A stretch of DNA of 64,000 nt from DASVLX01 sp036384655 (GCA_036384655.1 DASVLX010000084.1:6996-70995); one strand, 5' to 3'; shown: positions 50,220-60,516, numbered from the stretch's first letter. The notes: generated by a model not told the origin, from the sequence alone. A program made the numbers and translations.

Positions 50220-51104
50220 CTAATGGCCGGGTTGGATCCCCTGTTCGCGGGCCTCTTCCTCGCGCCGGCGCATCTCCCGCTTCTCCTTCCGCCACTGCTC
50301 ATCCGTGCGGCCGCGCCGCCAGTATCCGGACAGTGACAGGAGTTCGGGCTCGACGCCGCGCTCGTCGAGCAGGAACCGGCGCAGCGGCATCACGAACCCG
50401 GCGTCGCCGTGCACGAAGGCCTGCACCCGGCCGGGCGGGAACTCCAGCGAGCGGACCACCTCGCCCACGTCGGCCTTTCCCGTGTCCTCGCCCGTGTCCT
50501 CGCCCGTGTCACGGTGCAGCCAGGTGATCTCGGCGTCGGCGGCGGTGTGAATCTTCTGTTCCTCGGCCTCGTTCGCGACCTGGATGATCGCCCGAACCCG
50601 AGCGCCGGCCGACATGGCCTCCAGCGACGCGGCGATCGCGGGCAGCGCGGCCTCGTCGCCGACCAGCAGATGCCAGTCCGCCTCCGGGCTCGGCGCGTAC
50701 GCACCGCCCGGGCCGAGCAGGACCAGCGGATCGCCGGGCTTCGCCCCGGCGGCCCAAGGACCGGCCACCCCGGCATCGCCGTGGTACACGAAGTCGATCG
50801 TCAGCTCGCCGGCGTCCAGGTCATACGCCCGGACGGTGTAGCTGCGCTGCTTCGGCCACTGCTCGGGCGGCAGGTCCCGGCGGATCGCCTCCACGTCGTA
50901 CGGCTCCGGGTAGTCGGTGCCGGCCGGCGGGAACTGCAGCTTCACGTACATGTCGGTGAACTCGTTGGGCTTGAACGCCGCGAATCCCGCACCGCCGAGC
51001 ACCACACGAATCACGTGTGGTGTCAGGTGTTCCGTCCGGAACACCTGAAGCCGAACCGGGGTACGCCGACGACCTGTCGACTGTCCGTTCATGCACTTTC
51101 CCAT
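50220..51104 (-). CDS. Siderophore-interacting protein (SIP/ViuB family ferric-siderophore reductase)
   Basis: The 294-residue flavoprotein has an N-terminal FAD-binding barrel (LTPHVIRVVLGG, QRSYTVRAYD near residues 85-95, HGDAGVAGPWA) and a C-terminal NAD(P)H-like domain ending with GYWRRGRTDEQW. Family members release iron from ferric siderophores in the cytosol. The ATG at 51104 shares one base with the thioesterase stop; ATG 51092 is an alternative start. A short GEDTGEDTG repeat lies in a surface loop around residue 205. Confidence 0.88.
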   Translation of the reverse strand: MGKCMNGQSTGRRRTPVRLQVFRTEHLTPHVIRVVLGGAGFAAFKPNEFTDMYVKLQFPPAGTDYPEPYDVEAIRRDLPPEQWPKQRSYTVRAYDLDAGELTIDFVYHGDAGVAGPWAAGAKPGDPLVLLGPGGAYAPSPEADWHLLVGDEAALPAIAASLEAMSAGARVRAIIQVANEAEEQKIHTAADAEITWLHRDTGEDTGEDTGKADVGEVVRSLEFPPGRVQAFVHGDAGFVMPLRRFLLDERGVEPELLSLSGYWRRGRTDEQWRKEKREMRRREEEAREQGIQPGH

Positions 51105-52036
51105 CACGAGACTCGCCGTACCAGACCTTCCTGGACGACCGTGGCGATATAGGTGCCGTCCTGGGCGAAGAACCGGCCGGTGGCCAGGCCCCGCGCGCCG
51201 CTGGCGGTCGGTGAGGCGCAGTCGTAGAGGAACCACTCGTCGGCGCGGAACGGCCGGTGGAACCACATGGCGTGGTCCAGGCTCGCGCCCAGCACGTTGT
51301 CCATTCCCCAGTAGACGCCGTGCTTGGCGAGCACGGAGTCCAGCAGGGTCAGGTCCGAGCAGTACGCGAGCACACAGACATGCAGCAGCGGCGAGTCGGG
51401 CAGCTTGCCGTCGGCGCGCATCCACACCAGGTTGCGAGCCTCGCGCGGACCGGTGGTCCGGGAGATCCACGGCGGCTCGGTCACGTACCGGATGTCGATC
51501 GGCCGGGGCACCTGTGCGAGCGCGATATCGCTCCGCTCCGGGATCGACGCGCTCAACTCGCCGAACGTCGGCAGGCTCTCCGGATCCGGCACATGCGGCA
51601 TCGGGTCGGCATGCTCGAAACCCGACTGCGGCAGCTGGAAGGACGCCGACAGGGTGAAGATCGGCTTGCCGTGCTGGATCGCGGTCACCCGTCTTGTGGT
51701 GAACGAGCGGCCGTCACGGGTCCGGTCGACCTCGTAGACGATCGGCGCCCGGGGATCACCACCGCGGACGAAGTAGGCGTGCAGCGAGTGCACGATGCGA
51801 TCCGCCGGCACCGTCCGCCCGGCGGCGACCAGCGCCTGACCGGCGACCTGCCCGCCGAACACCCGCACCGGCGACTTGGTCGGGCTCACCCCGCGATAGA
51901 TGTCCTGCTCGATCGACTCCAGGTCCAGCAGCGCGACCAGCCGGTCAAGAACCGGCTGGCCGTGCGGCTGGCCGTCGAGTCCGATGGGTGCCTCGGCGTC
52001 CACGTCCGCCGCCGCGGCGCGTGCGGCATCTGTCAC
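51104..52036 (-). CDS. tesB: Acyl-CoA thioesterase II (TesB family)
   Basis: The 310-residue double-hotdog thioesterase hydrolyses acyl-CoA to free acid. Family segments include RVFGGQVAGQALVAA, HSLHAYFVRGGD, TRRVTAIQHGKPIF and ASLDHAMWFHRPF. The GTG at 52036 is preceded by GAGGGA. It lies upstream of and overlaps the siderophore-interacting gene. Linked placement with pyruvate kinase is common in actinomycetes and carries no pathway information. Confidence 0.92.
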   Translation of the reverse strand: MTDAARAAAADVDAEAPIGLDGQPHGQPVLDRLVALLDLESIEQDIYRGVSPTKSPVRVFGGQVAGQALVAAGRTVPADRIVHSLHAYFVRGGDPRAPIVYEVDRTRDGRSFTTRRVTAIQHGKPIFTLSASFQLPQSGFEHADPMPHVPDPESLPTFGELSASIPERSDIALAQVPRPIDIRYVTEPPWISRTTGPREARNLVWMRADGKLPDSPLLHVCVLAYCSDLTLLDSVLAKHGVYWGMDNVLGASLDHAMWFHRPFRADEWFLYDCASPTASGARGLATGRFFAQDGTYIATVVQEGLVRRVS

Positions 52037-52106
52037 GGGTCCCTCCCTGGGCCTCGGCCGGGTGATTCGGCAGGCGCTGGAAAGGACAACCTTCGGGCGC
52101 TTGCCC

Positions 52107-53537
52107 TCAGACGTCTTCCTCGCCGAGCCGGTGCACCCGGATCAGGTTGGTTGACCCGACAGTAGCCGGTGGCGAACCCGCGACGATAACCACAAGGTCA
52201 CCGGGCTGATAACGACCGATGGACAACATCGCCGCGTCGACCTGCCGGACCATCGCGTCGGTGGTCTTGACGGGGGGCACCAGGAACGTCTCGGTGCCCC
52301 AGGTCATCGCCAACTGGCTGCGCACGTGCGGCACGGGCGTGAACGCCAGCAGCGGCAGCGGGGTGTGCAGCCGGGCCAACCGTCGCACGGTGTCGCCGGA
52401 CTGCGTGAACGCCACCAATGCCTTGGCGTTCAGGCGTTCGCCGATGTCCCTGGCCGCGTAGGAGATGACGCCCCGCTTGGTGCGCGGCACGTGGGTCAGC
52501 GGTGGCACGTCGACCGAGTCGTCCTCGACGGCCTGGACGATCCGGGCCATGGTGCGCACCGTCTCGATCGGGTACCGGCCCACGCTCGTCTCACCGGAGA
52601 GCATCACCGCATCGGCGCCGTCCAGCACGGCGTTCGCCACGTCGGACGCCTCCGCGCGGGTCGGCCGCGAGTTGGTGATCATCGAGTCGAGCATCTGGGT
52701 CGCCACGATGACCGGTTTGGCGTTCTCCCGGGCCATCTGGATGGCCCGCTTCTGCACCAGCGGCACCTGCTCCAACGGCAGTTCCACGCCGAGGTCACCG
52801 CGAGCCACCATGACGCCGTCGAAGGCGAGCACGATGGCCTCCAGGTTGTCGACGGCCTCCGGCTTCTCGACCTTGGCGACCACCGGCAGCCGGCCACGGC
52901 CCATCCGGTCCATGACCTGGTGGACCAGGTCGATGTCGGCCGGGGAACGCACGAACGACAGCGCGATGAAGTCGACGCCGAGCTGCAGCGCGAACTCCAG
53001 GTCCTCGATGTCCTTCTCGGACAGTGCCGGCACCGAGACATCCATGCCTGGCAACGAAAGGCCCTTGTGGTTGGACACCGTGCCGCCCTCGGTCACCTCG
53101 GCGACAACGTCCGAACCCTGCACTTCCTTGACCCGCAGCGCGATCTTGCCGTCGTCGACCAGCATCCGGTCTCCGACCCTGGCGTCCCTGGCCAGGCCCT
53201 TGTAGGTGGTGGCGACGCGGTCGTGGGTGCCCTCGATGTCCTCGACGGTGATCCGGACCGTGTCTCCGGTGGACCACTCGACCGGACCCGCGGCGAACGT
53301 GCCAAGCCGAATCTTCGGGCCCTGAAGATCGGCGAGAATGCCCACGGCCCTACCGGACTCGTCCGATGCCGCGCGCACGATGTCATAGATCTGTTTGTGG
53401 TCGGCGTGACTGCCGTGGCTGAAGTTCAGCCTTGCCACGTCCATGCCGCCCTCGACCAGCTCACGGACCTTGTCCGCGGTGCTGGTCGCCGGACCCATGG
53501 TACAGACGATCTTTGCTCGTCGGCTCACAAGTGTCAC
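52107..53537 (-). CDS. pyk: Pyruvate kinase
   Basis: The 476-residue enzyme transfers phosphate from phosphoenolpyruvate to ADP in glycolysis. Seen are RRAKIVCTMGPATS, DVARLNFSHGSH, LADLQGPKIRLG, the K-containing VVAKVEKPEAVDNL, MVARGDLGVELP and the TRAEASDVANAVLDGADAVMLSGETS region. A C-terminal allosteric domain follows. The start is the GTG at 53537 with AGG upstream; the GTG at 53528 (MSRRAKIV) is possible. Length matches actinobacterial Pyk. Confidence 0.96.
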   Translation of the reverse strand: MTLVSRRAKIVCTMGPATSTADKVRELVEGGMDVARLNFSHGSHADHKQIYDIVRAASDESGRAVGILADLQGPKIRLGTFAAGPVEWSTGDTVRITVEDIEGTHDRVATTYKGLARDARVGDRMLVDDGKIALRVKEVQGSDVVAEVTEGGTVSNHKGLSLPGMDVSVPALSEKDIEDLEFALQLGVDFIALSFVRSPADIDLVHQVMDRMGRGRLPVVAKVEKPEAVDNLEAIVLAFDGVMVARGDLGVELPLEQVPLVQKRAIQMARENAKPVIVATQMLDSMITNSRPTRAEASDVANAVLDGADAVMLSGETSVGRYPIETVRTMARIVQAVEDDSVDVPPLTHVPRTKRGVISYAARDIGERLNAKALVAFTQSGDTVRRLARLHTPLPLLAFTPVPHVRSQLAMTWGTETFLVPPVKTTDAMVRQVDAAMLSIGRYQPGDLVVIVAGSPPATVGSTNLIRVHRLGEEDV

Positions 53538-53615
53538 AGCTTAAACCTGCCCCCTGGACCGATCCAGCGAGACTCGGGGAGTTGCTGGACCATAAGTGAC
53601 CTGTTCACTCGCAGG

Positions 53616-54281
53616 TCATTCCTGAGAATCCGGTTGGCCAACGTGGTCGGCCACCCAGTCATTGAGCGGGCGGATCTGCCGCCAGCTCTTCTTGACGCGA
53701 TCAAGAGTACGCCGCTCATGGAGAGCGTCATCGGGCTCGAAGGCAACCATGCCATACAGGGCCTTGCGGCGCAGGAGGTCGATGCGCTCGTGGTCGGCGG
53801 TGAAGCCGCGCGGGGCGGTGCGGAGCTGTTCGCCGTGGATCTCCCAGCCCGTGCGGGAAAGCCGGCCCAGGATGCCCTGGAGTTCCTTGCCTCGGCGGTC
53901 CTCCGCCACCGCGGTCCGGTAGCGGGCCAACTGGTCGGACGCCATGTGGTAGCAGCCGCCGCCGACCGCCAGCCCCTCCGAACCGAGCTGGACGTAGTAC
54001 GCCCCGCCTCCCCTGGCGTGCTCGATCACCGCGCCGCAGTGGGTCTTGTAGGGCGACTTGTCCTTGGCGAACCGGACATCCCGGTACGGACGGAACACCT
54101 TGGGCCGGCCCATGTCCGCGAACTCCTCGGCCAGCTCAGCGAGCAGCGCGAGCATCGGGGCACGCACGTCGGTCTCGTAGACGTCCCGGTGGTCCGTCCA
54201 GTAGGCCTTCGAGTTGTCCGCGACGATGCCGTCGTAGAACTCGACGGCGCCCTCTCCGAATCCGGTGAACGAGACAGCCAT
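53616..54281 (-). CDS. DUF2461 family protein
   Basis: This 221-residue protein has the DUF2461 pattern: FYDGIVADNSKAYWTDHRDVYE, then FRPYRDVRFAKDKSPYKTHCG, GGGAYYVQLGSEGLAVGGG and LRRKALYGMVAF. Family function is unknown, and no catalytic residue is established. The start is ATG 54281 with AGGC upstream. It lies between pyk and gltD, with no operon partner. Confidence 0.88.
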   Translation of the reverse strand: MAVSFTGFGEGAVEFYDGIVADNSKAYWTDHRDVYETDVRAPMLALLAELAEEFADMGRPKVFRPYRDVRFAKDKSPYKTHCGAVIEHARGGGAYYVQLGSEGLAVGGGCYHMASDQLARYRTAVAEDRRGKELQGILGRLSRTGWEIHGEQLRTAPRGFTADHERIDLLRRKALYGMVAFEPDDALHERRTLDRVKKSWRQIRPLNDWVADHVGQPDSQE

Positions 54282-54332
54282 GGCAGAAAGCCTACGACCC
54301 GTGCCCGACAGGTCGCCGATGATCGTTTTGAT

Positions 54333-54377
54333 GTGTGGTCGACGCGCGTGCCGATCGGACATGCGCGTCGACCACGC
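54333..54377 (-). terminator. Hairpin terminator after gltBD
   Basis: A 13-bp perfect stem (54335-54347 and 54363-54375), extended by a wobble pair and another pair, encloses a 15-nt loop. It lies 43 nt beyond the gltD stop and upstream of the DUF2461 gene. Confidence 0.65.
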
Positions 54378-54419
54378 ACCGGTACCCGGCGACGCTGCCG
54401 GAACCGTCAGCGCGCCGGG

Positions 54420-55955
54420 TCAGCGCACCGTCAGCGGGTGCTGGTCGTAGACCACGGGAGCGGGCAGGTCGGAGTCCCCGGTGAGGTAGCCGTCCACCGC
54501 GTTCGCGGTGGCCCGGCCCTCGGCGATCGCCCACACCACGAGGGAGGCGCCACGATGCGCGTCCCCGCAGACGAACACGCCGGGCGCGTCCGTCTGCCAG
54601 TCCGGACCGCAGTCCAGGTTGCCGCGCCTGGCCAGCGACAGGCCGAGGCCGTCCAGCAGGGGCATGTGTTCCACGCCGGCGAAACCGATCGCCAGCAGGA
54701 CCAGGTCGGCGGGGATGGTGGTGACCTCGTCGGACACCGGGACGACCTCGCGGATGCCCTTCTCGCGGTCCCGGCGCACCTTGACCTCGCGCAGTTCGAC
54801 CGCGCGCACATGACCCTCGTCGTCGGCCACGAACCGCTGCACCGCGACGCCGAACTTGCGCTCGCCGCCCTCCTCGTGCGCGGGGTAGGTGCGCAGGATC
54901 CACGGCCAGGTCGGCCAGGGCGTGACGTCCTCGTCGCGGTCGTTCGGCGGCTTCGGATACTGGTCGAGCTGGGTCACCGAGGCCGCGCCCTGACGGGTTG
55001 ACGTGCCGTAGCAGTCCGCCGCCGTGTCCCCACCGCCGATGATCACGACATGCTTGCCCTTGGCGTCGATCGTGGTGGGTCCGTCGCCCTCGCAGGCGCG
55101 GTTGGCCGGCACCAGATGCTCCATCGCCAGGTGCACGCCCGCCAGGTCGCGGCCCGGAATCTCGGGAGCATCGCGGCCGCGCAGCGCGCCGACCGCGAGC
55201 ACCACCGCGTCGAACTGGGCGCGCAGGTCCTGGACCGAGAGGTCACCGGGCTTGTCCCCACCGACCTCGCAGCTCGTCACGAACTTCGTTCCCTCGGCCC
55301 GCAACTGCACCAGCCGACGGTCCAGAACGGACTTTTCCAGCTTGTACTCGGGGATGCCGTAGCGGAGCAGCCCGCCGAGCCGGTCGTCCCGCTCGAACAC
55401 GGTGACCTCATGCCCGGCCCGGGTGAGCTGCTGGGCGGCGGCCAGTCCGGCCGGACCCGAGCCGACCACGGCGACCCGCCTGCCGGAGGTCACCACGGAC
55501 TGCTGCGGGCGCACCAGATCGCGCTCCCAGGACACGTCCGCGATGGTCTCCTCGACCCGCTTGATCGTCACCGGACCACCGGCCAACGGCGAGATCGACA
55601 GCACGCAGGCGGACTCGCAGGGCGCCGGACACAACCGCCCGGTGAACTCCGGGAAGTTGTTGGTCGCGTGCAGCCGCTCGCTGGCCTGCGCCCAGTCACC
55701 CCGGCGGACCAGGTCATTCCACTCCGGAATCAGGTTCCCGAGCGGGCAGCCCGCGGAGCCCGAGTGGCAGAACGGAATCCCGCAGTCCATGCAGCGCGCC
55801 GCCTGCAGGCGCACCGCGCGGTCCCGATCCTTGCGTTCCTCCGGATCGGGCAGGTCGATCGCGTAGACCTCGTGCCAGTCACGCGTCCGCTCGTCGATCG
55901 GGCGCTTGGGCATGTCGGAACGCTTGTACTTGAGGAAGCCGGAAGGGTCAGCCAC
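54420..55955 (-). CDS. gltD: Glutamate synthase small (beta) subunit
   Basis: The 511-residue subunit supplies NADPH electrons to GltB. Seen are the N-terminal Fe-S region with ARCMDCGIPFC and CPAPCESAC, the FAD-binding AVVGSGPAGLAAAQQL motif (near residue 160), the NADPH-binding VIIGGGDTAADCYGT and a C-terminal GVFVCGDAHRGASL FAD segment. GTG 55955 overlaps the gltB stop by 8 nt; the longer frame from 55985 is rejected because it adds unrelated residues. It shares its fold with the GltD-type insert of the fused HdrA (39445-42141). Confidence 0.95.
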   Translation of the reverse strand: MADPSGFLKYKRSDMPKRPIDERTRDWHEVYAIDLPDPEERKDRDRAVRLQAARCMDCGIPFCHSGSAGCPLGNLIPEWNDLVRRGDWAQASERLHATNNFPEFTGRLCPAPCESACVLSISPLAGGPVTIKRVEETIADVSWERDLVRPQQSVVTSGRRVAVVGSGPAGLAAAQQLTRAGHEVTVFERDDRLGGLLRYGIPEYKLEKSVLDRRLVQLRAEGTKFVTSCEVGGDKPGDLSVQDLRAQFDAVVLAVGALRGRDAPEIPGRDLAGVHLAMEHLVPANRACEGDGPTTIDAKGKHVVIIGGGDTAADCYGTSTRQGAASVTQLDQYPKPPNDRDEDVTPWPTWPWILRTYPAHEEGGERKFGVAVQRFVADDEGHVRAVELREVKVRRDREKGIREVVPVSDEVTTIPADLVLLAIGFAGVEHMPLLDGLGLSLARRGNLDCGPDWQTDAPGVFVCGDAHRGASLVVWAIAEGRATANAVDGYLTGDSDLPAPVVYDQHPLTVR

Positions 55956-58900
55956 GGCTGGCCTCCATGATCGCCTCGTCCACATCGCGGCCCTGGGCTC
56001 GGGCGAGCCGCTCGGCCTCCAACACTCGCTGGTAGTCGCGTGGCATCACCTTGGTGAACGCCGCCGACCGACGCGGCCAGTCACCCAGCAGCGACGCGGC
56101 GACCGTCGACCCGGTGAGCTCGTGGTGCCGTCGCACCACCTCGCGCAGCCAGCGCAGATCGTCGCTGGATGGTCGTTGTAGATCGACCATCTCCTGGTTG
56201 ACCTGCCATGCCTTGAGGTCGAGTACGTAGCCGATGCCGCCGGACATGCCAGCGGCGAGATTGCGGCCGGTGGGTCCGAGCACCACCGCCCGTCCACCGG
56301 TCATGTACTCGAAGGCGTGGTCGCCCGCGCCCTCGCAGACCGCCAGCGCGCCGGAGTTACGGACCGCGAACCGCACGCCGACCCGGCCACGCAGGAACAG
56401 CTCGCCGCTGGTGGCGCCGTAGCCGATCACGTTGCCGCCGATGACCTGGTCCTCGGCGCGGAAGGTCGCGTCCGGGTCGGGCCGGACGACGATCCGGCCG
56501 CCGGACAGGCCCTTGCCGACGTAGTCGTTGGCGTCACCAACCATGTCGATGGTGATACCCGAGGGCAGGAACGCGCCGAGCGACTGCCCGGCCGAGCCGG
56601 TCAGCGTGACGTGGATCGTGTCGTCCGGCAGGCCCTCGCCGCCGTAGCGGCGGGTGACCTCGGCGCCCAGCAGGGTGCCGACCGTGCGGTTGACGTTGCG
56701 GACCGGCATTTCCAGCGCGACCGGGTGGGCGTCCTCCAGGGCCGCCTCGGCGAGCTGGATCAGCGTGCGGTCCAGTGCGTGTTCCAGGCCGTGGTCCTGC
56801 TCCCGGACCCGGCGACGCGGCGAACCGTAGCGGTTCTCCGGCACGGCGAAGACCGGCGTGAGGTCGAGACCATGCGCCTTCCAGTGGTCCACGGCGGCGT
56901 CGACGTCCAGCAGCTCGGCATGCCCGATGGCCTCGTCGAGGCTGTGGAGACCCAACTCCGCCAGCCGTTCCCGGACCTCCTGGGCGATGAACCGGAAGAA
57001 CTGCTCGACGTGCTCGACCTTGCCGGTGTAGCGCTCGCGCAGCACCGGGTTCTGGGTCGCGACGCCGACCGGGCAGGTGTCCAGGTGGCAGACGCGCATC
57101 ATCACGCAGCCGGCCGCGATCAGCGGTGCCGTCGCGAAGCCGTACTCCTCGGCGCCGAGCAGGGCCGCCACCACGACGTCCCGGCCGGTCCGCATGGCAC
57201 CGTCGACCTGCACGGTGATCCGGTCCCGCAACCCGTTGAGCACCAGGGTCTGCTGGGTTTCGGCGAGGCCGATCTCCCATGGGGTGCCGGCGTGCTTGAG
57301 CGAGTTCAGCGGCGAGGCGCCGGTGCCACCGTCATGGCCGGAGATCAGTACGACGTCGGCGTGCGCCTTGGACACGCCCGCCGCGACCGTGCCGATGCCC
57401 AGCTCGCTGACCAGCTTCACGTGGATGCGAGCGTTCTCGTTGGCGTTCTTCAGGTCGTGGATGAGCTGCGCCAGGTCCTCGATCGAGTAGATGTCGTGGT
57501 GCGGCGGCGGCGAGATCAGGCCGACCCCGGGCGTGGAGTGCCGGGTGCGGGCGATCCACGGGTAGACCTTGTAGGCGGGTAGCTGACCGCCCTCGCCGGG
57601 CTTCGCGCCCTGCGCCATCTTGATCTGGATGTCGGTGGCGTTGACCAGGTACTCGCTGGTCACGCCGAACCGCCCGCTGGCGACCTGCTTGACCTTGGAC
57701 ACCCGGTTCGGGTCGTAGAGCCGGTCCGGGTCCTCGCCGCCCTCACCGCTGTTGGACCGGCCGCCGAGGTGGTTCATCGCCATGGCGAGCGTCTCGTGGG
57801 CCTCGGCGGAGATGGCGCCGTAGGACATCGCGCCGGTGTTGAACCGGGTCAGGATCGACTCGATCGACTCGACCTCGTCGACCGGGATCGGGGTGCGGTC
57901 GTCCTTGCGGAACTTGAACAGCCCGCGTAGCACGCCGCCCTCGCGGCCGATCCGTTCGATCTCGGTGGTGTAGCGGTGGTAGATGTCCTCGCGGCCGGTC
58001 CTGGTGGCCTGCTGCAGCAGGAACACCGTCTCCGGGGTGAACATGTGCTGCTCACCCTCGCGCCGGTAGGCGTACTCGCCGCCGACCTCCAGCCGCCGGT
58101 GCACCCGGTCGGTGGGGTTGTCGGGGTAGGCGCGCCGGTGCCGCGCGGCGACCTCCTCGGCGAGCACGTCCATCGCGACGCCGCCGAGCTTGGACACCGT
58201 GCCGGTGAAGTACTCGTCCAGGATCTTCTGGGACAGGCCGACGGACTCGAACACCTGGGCCGCGGTGTAGCCACCGACGGTCGAGATGCCCATCTTCGAC
58301 ATGATCTTCAGAACACCCTTGACGAGGGCCTTGGCGTAGTTGTGCACCGCGGTGGACGGCTCGACGCCGGTGATCGAGCCGCGCGCCACCATGTCCTCGA
58401 TGGTCTCGAAGGCAAGGTAGGGGTTCACGGCCGCGGCGCCGTAGGCGAGCAGCAGCGCGATGTGGTGGACCTCGCGGGCGTCGCCGGTCTCCACCACGAG
58501 GGCGACCCGCAGCCGCTCCTTGGTGCGGATGAGGTGGTGGTGCACCGCCGACACCAGCAGCAGCGACGGGATCGGCGCCATCCGGTGATCCGAGTCGCGG
58601 TCGGACAGCACCAGCGTGCGGGCGCCGCCCTCGATCGCCTCGGACGCCTGGCGGCGCACCCGCTCGACGGCCGCCGCCAGCGCCTCGCCGCCGCCGTCCA
58701 CCTCGTAGAGGCCGGACAGCACGGTGCACGCGAAACCGGGCAGGTCACCGTCGTCGTTGATGTGGATCAGCTTGGCGAGCTCGTCGTTGTCGATGACCGG
58801 CTGGGGCAGCGTGATGTGCCGGCAGGACACCGGACCGGGCTCCAGCAGGTTCTGCTCGGGGCCCATGATCCGGGATACCGAGGTGACGATCTCCTCGCGG

Positions 58901-60516
58901 ATGGCGTCCAACGGTGGGTTGGTGACCTGCGCGAAGTTCTGCGCGAAGTAGTCGTAGAGCAGCCGGGACCGCTTGGACAGCACGGCGACCGGGGTGTCGG
59001 AGCCCATCGAGCCGATCGGTTCGGCACCCTTCTCCGCCATCGGCGCCATCAGGACGCGCAGTTCCTCCTCGGTGTATCCGAAGGCCAGCTGGCGACGGAC
59101 CACCGATTCGTGGCTCTGCGTGACGTGTTCGCGTTCCGGCAGGTCGGCGAGGTGCAGCAGGCCCGCGTGCAGCCACTCCTCGTAGGGGTGCTTGCTGGCG
59201 AGCCGGCTCTTCACCTCGTTGTCGTCGACGATCCGGCCCTCGGCCGTGTCGACCAGGAACATCCGGCCGGGCTCGACGCGACCCTTGGCGACCACCTTCT
59301 CCGGCGCGATGTCGAGCACGCCGGCCTCACTGGCCAGCACGACGCGGTGATCGGAGGTACACCACCAGCGCGCCGGGCGCAGGCCGTTGCGGTCGAGTAC
59401 CGCGCCGACGATCGTGCCGTCGGTGAAGGTGACACAGGCCGGGCCGTCCCAGGGCTCCATCAGGCTGGCGTGGAACTGGTAGAACGCGCGCCGCTTCGGA
59501 TCCATGGTGGTGTTGTTCTCCCACGCCTCCGGGATCATCATCAGCACGGAGTGCGCCAGGCTGCGGCCACCGAGGTGGAGCAGCTCCAGAACCTCGTCCA
59601 GGGACGCGGAGTCCGAGCCCTCCGGGTCGCAGATCGGGAACAGCCGGGTCAGGTCGCCGGGCAGGTTCGCGGACCTCAGCAGCGCCTCGCGGGCCCGCAT
59701 CCGGTTCCGGTTGCCACGGATGGTGTTGATCTCCCCGTTGTGGGCAACGTACCGGTACGGGTGGGCCAGCGGCCAGCTCGGGAAGGTGTTGGTGGAGAAG
59801 CGACTGTGCACCAGGGCGATCGCACTGGTCAGACGCTCGTCCGTGAGGTCGGGGAAGAACACCGGCAGCTGGGTGGTGGTCAGCATGCCCTTGTACGCGA
59901 TGGTGCGCGCGGACAGCGACGGGAAGTACACCCCACAGCCGGCGACGTTGGTCTCGTGCTCGGCGCGCTTACGCAGGCAGAACGTCAGCCGGTCGAGCTC
60001 GATGCCGGCCGGACATCGTCCCTCGGCGTCCTCGGTCCCGGTCAGGAACAGCATGCGGAAGTACGGCATCACGGACCGGGCGGTCGGGCCTACACCGGCG
60101 GCGTCGGGCGCCACCGGTAGATCACGCCAGCCCAGGACCCGGAGGCCCTCCTCGCCAGCGATCTTCTCGATCAGTTCCATCGAACGGACGCGCGTTTCGT
60201 CGTCCGCGGGTAGGAACGCGATCCCGGCGGCGTAGGTGTTCTGACCGGCCTCAACGGGCTCGGGCAGTTCGAAACTCACCTCGTCGCGGAAAAGGCGATC
60301 GGGAAGCTGGATGAGGATTCCAGCCCCGTCGCCACTGGTTGGCTCGGCGCCTGCCGCCCCGCGGTGGTCCAGGTTGGCCAGCGCCGCCAGCCCGTCGACC
60401 ACGATCCCGTGTGACCGCCTGCCGAGGATGTCGGCAACCATGGCGACGCCACACGCGTCCTTTTCTTCGGATGGGTCATATAGGCCCTGCGGGCCGGGGA
60501 TGGCGGAGAAGATCAC
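55948..60516 (-). CDS. gltB: Glutamate synthase large (alpha) subunit
   Basis: The 1522-residue enzyme converts 2-oxoglutarate and glutamine to two glutamates. Domains are class II glutaminase with nucleophile Cys after a short propeptide (KDACGVAMV, Cys22), the central domain, the FMN-binding barrel with a 3Fe-4S site (VCHLDTCPVG), and the GXGXG C-terminal domain. GTG 60516 (IFSAIPGPQGLYDP) is chosen because GGGAGG lies upstream and the propeptide then has family length; 60573 adds 19 unrelated residues. Confidence 0.96.
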   Translation of the reverse strand: MIFSAIPGPQGLYDPSEEKDACGVAMVADILGRRSHGIVVDGLAALANLDHRGAAGAEPTSGDGAGILIQLPDRLFRDEVSFELPEPVEAGQNTYAAGIAFLPADDETRVRSMELIEKIAGEEGLRVLGWRDLPVAPDAAGVGPTARSVMPYFRMLFLTGTEDAEGRCPAGIELDRLTFCLRKRAEHETNVAGCGVYFPSLSARTIAYKGMLTTTQLPVFFPDLTDERLTSAIALVHSRFSTNTFPSWPLAHPYRYVAHNGEINTIRGNRNRMRAREALLRSANLPGDLTRLFPICDPEGSDSASLDEVLELLHLGGRSLAHSVLMMIPEAWENNTTMDPKRRAFYQFHASLMEPWDGPACVTFTDGTIVGAVLDRNGLRPARWWCTSDHRVVLASEAGVLDIAPEKVVAKGRVEPGRMFLVDTAEGRIVDDNEVKSRLASKHPYEEWLHAGLLHLADLPEREHVTQSHESVVRRQLAFGYTEEELRVLMAPMAEKGAEPIGSMGSDTPVAVLSKRSRLLYDYFAQNFAQVTNPPLDAIREEIVTSVSRIMGPEQNLLEPGPVSCRHITLPQPVIDNDELAKLIHINDDGDLPGFACTVLSGLYEVDGGGEALAAAVERVRRQASEAIEGGARTLVLSDRDSDHRMAPIPSLLLVSAVHHHLIRTKERLRVALVVETGDAREVHHIALLLAYGAAAVNPYLAFETIEDMVARGSITGVEPSTAVHNYAKALVKGVLKIMSKMGISTVGGYTAAQVFESVGLSQKILDEYFTGTVSKLGGVAMDVLAEEVAARHRRAYPDNPTDRVHRRLEVGGEYAYRREGEQHMFTPETVFLLQQATRTGREDIYHRYTTEIERIGREGGVLRGLFKFRKDDRTPIPVDEVESIESILTRFNTGAMSYGAISAEAHETLAMAMNHLGGRSNSGEGGEDPDRLYDPNRVSKVKQVASGRFGVTSEYLVNATDIQIKMAQGAKPGEGGQLPAYKVYPWIARTRHSTPGVGLISPPPHHDIYSIEDLAQLIHDLKNANENARIHVKLVSELGIGTVAAGVSKAHADVVLISGHDGGTGASPLNSLKHAGTPWEIGLAETQQTLVLNGLRDRITVQVDGAMRTGRDVVVAALLGAEEYGFATAPLIAAGCVMMRVCHLDTCPVGVATQNPVLRERYTGKVEHVEQFFRFIAQEVRERLAELGLHSLDEAIGHAELLDVDAAVDHWKAHGLDLTPVFAVPENRYGSPRRRVREQDHGLEHALDRTLIQLAEAALEDAHPVALEMPVRNVNRTVGTLLGAEVTRRYGGEGLPDDTIHVTLTGSAGQSLGAFLPSGITIDMVGDANDYVGKGLSGGRIVVRPDPDATFRAEDQVIGGNVIGYGATSGELFLRGRVGVRFAVRNSGALAVCEGAGDHAFEYMTGGRAVVLGPTGRNLAAGMSGGIGYVLDLKAWQVNQEMVDLQRPSSDDLRWLREVVRRHHELTGSTVAASLLGDWPRRSAAFTKVMPRDYQRVLEAERLARAQGRDVDEAIMEASRG

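Noticed and set aside
52326..55001. 891-codon plus-strand open frame across pyk, DUF2461 and gltD
   Set aside because: It is antisense to three clear genes. Its translation is Arg/His/Gly/Pro-rich without motifs, an expected shadow at this GC content.
57976..60120. 714-codon plus-strand open frame within gltB
   Set aside because: It lies entirely antisense to the unmistakable glutamate synthase gene and has no recognisable domain.
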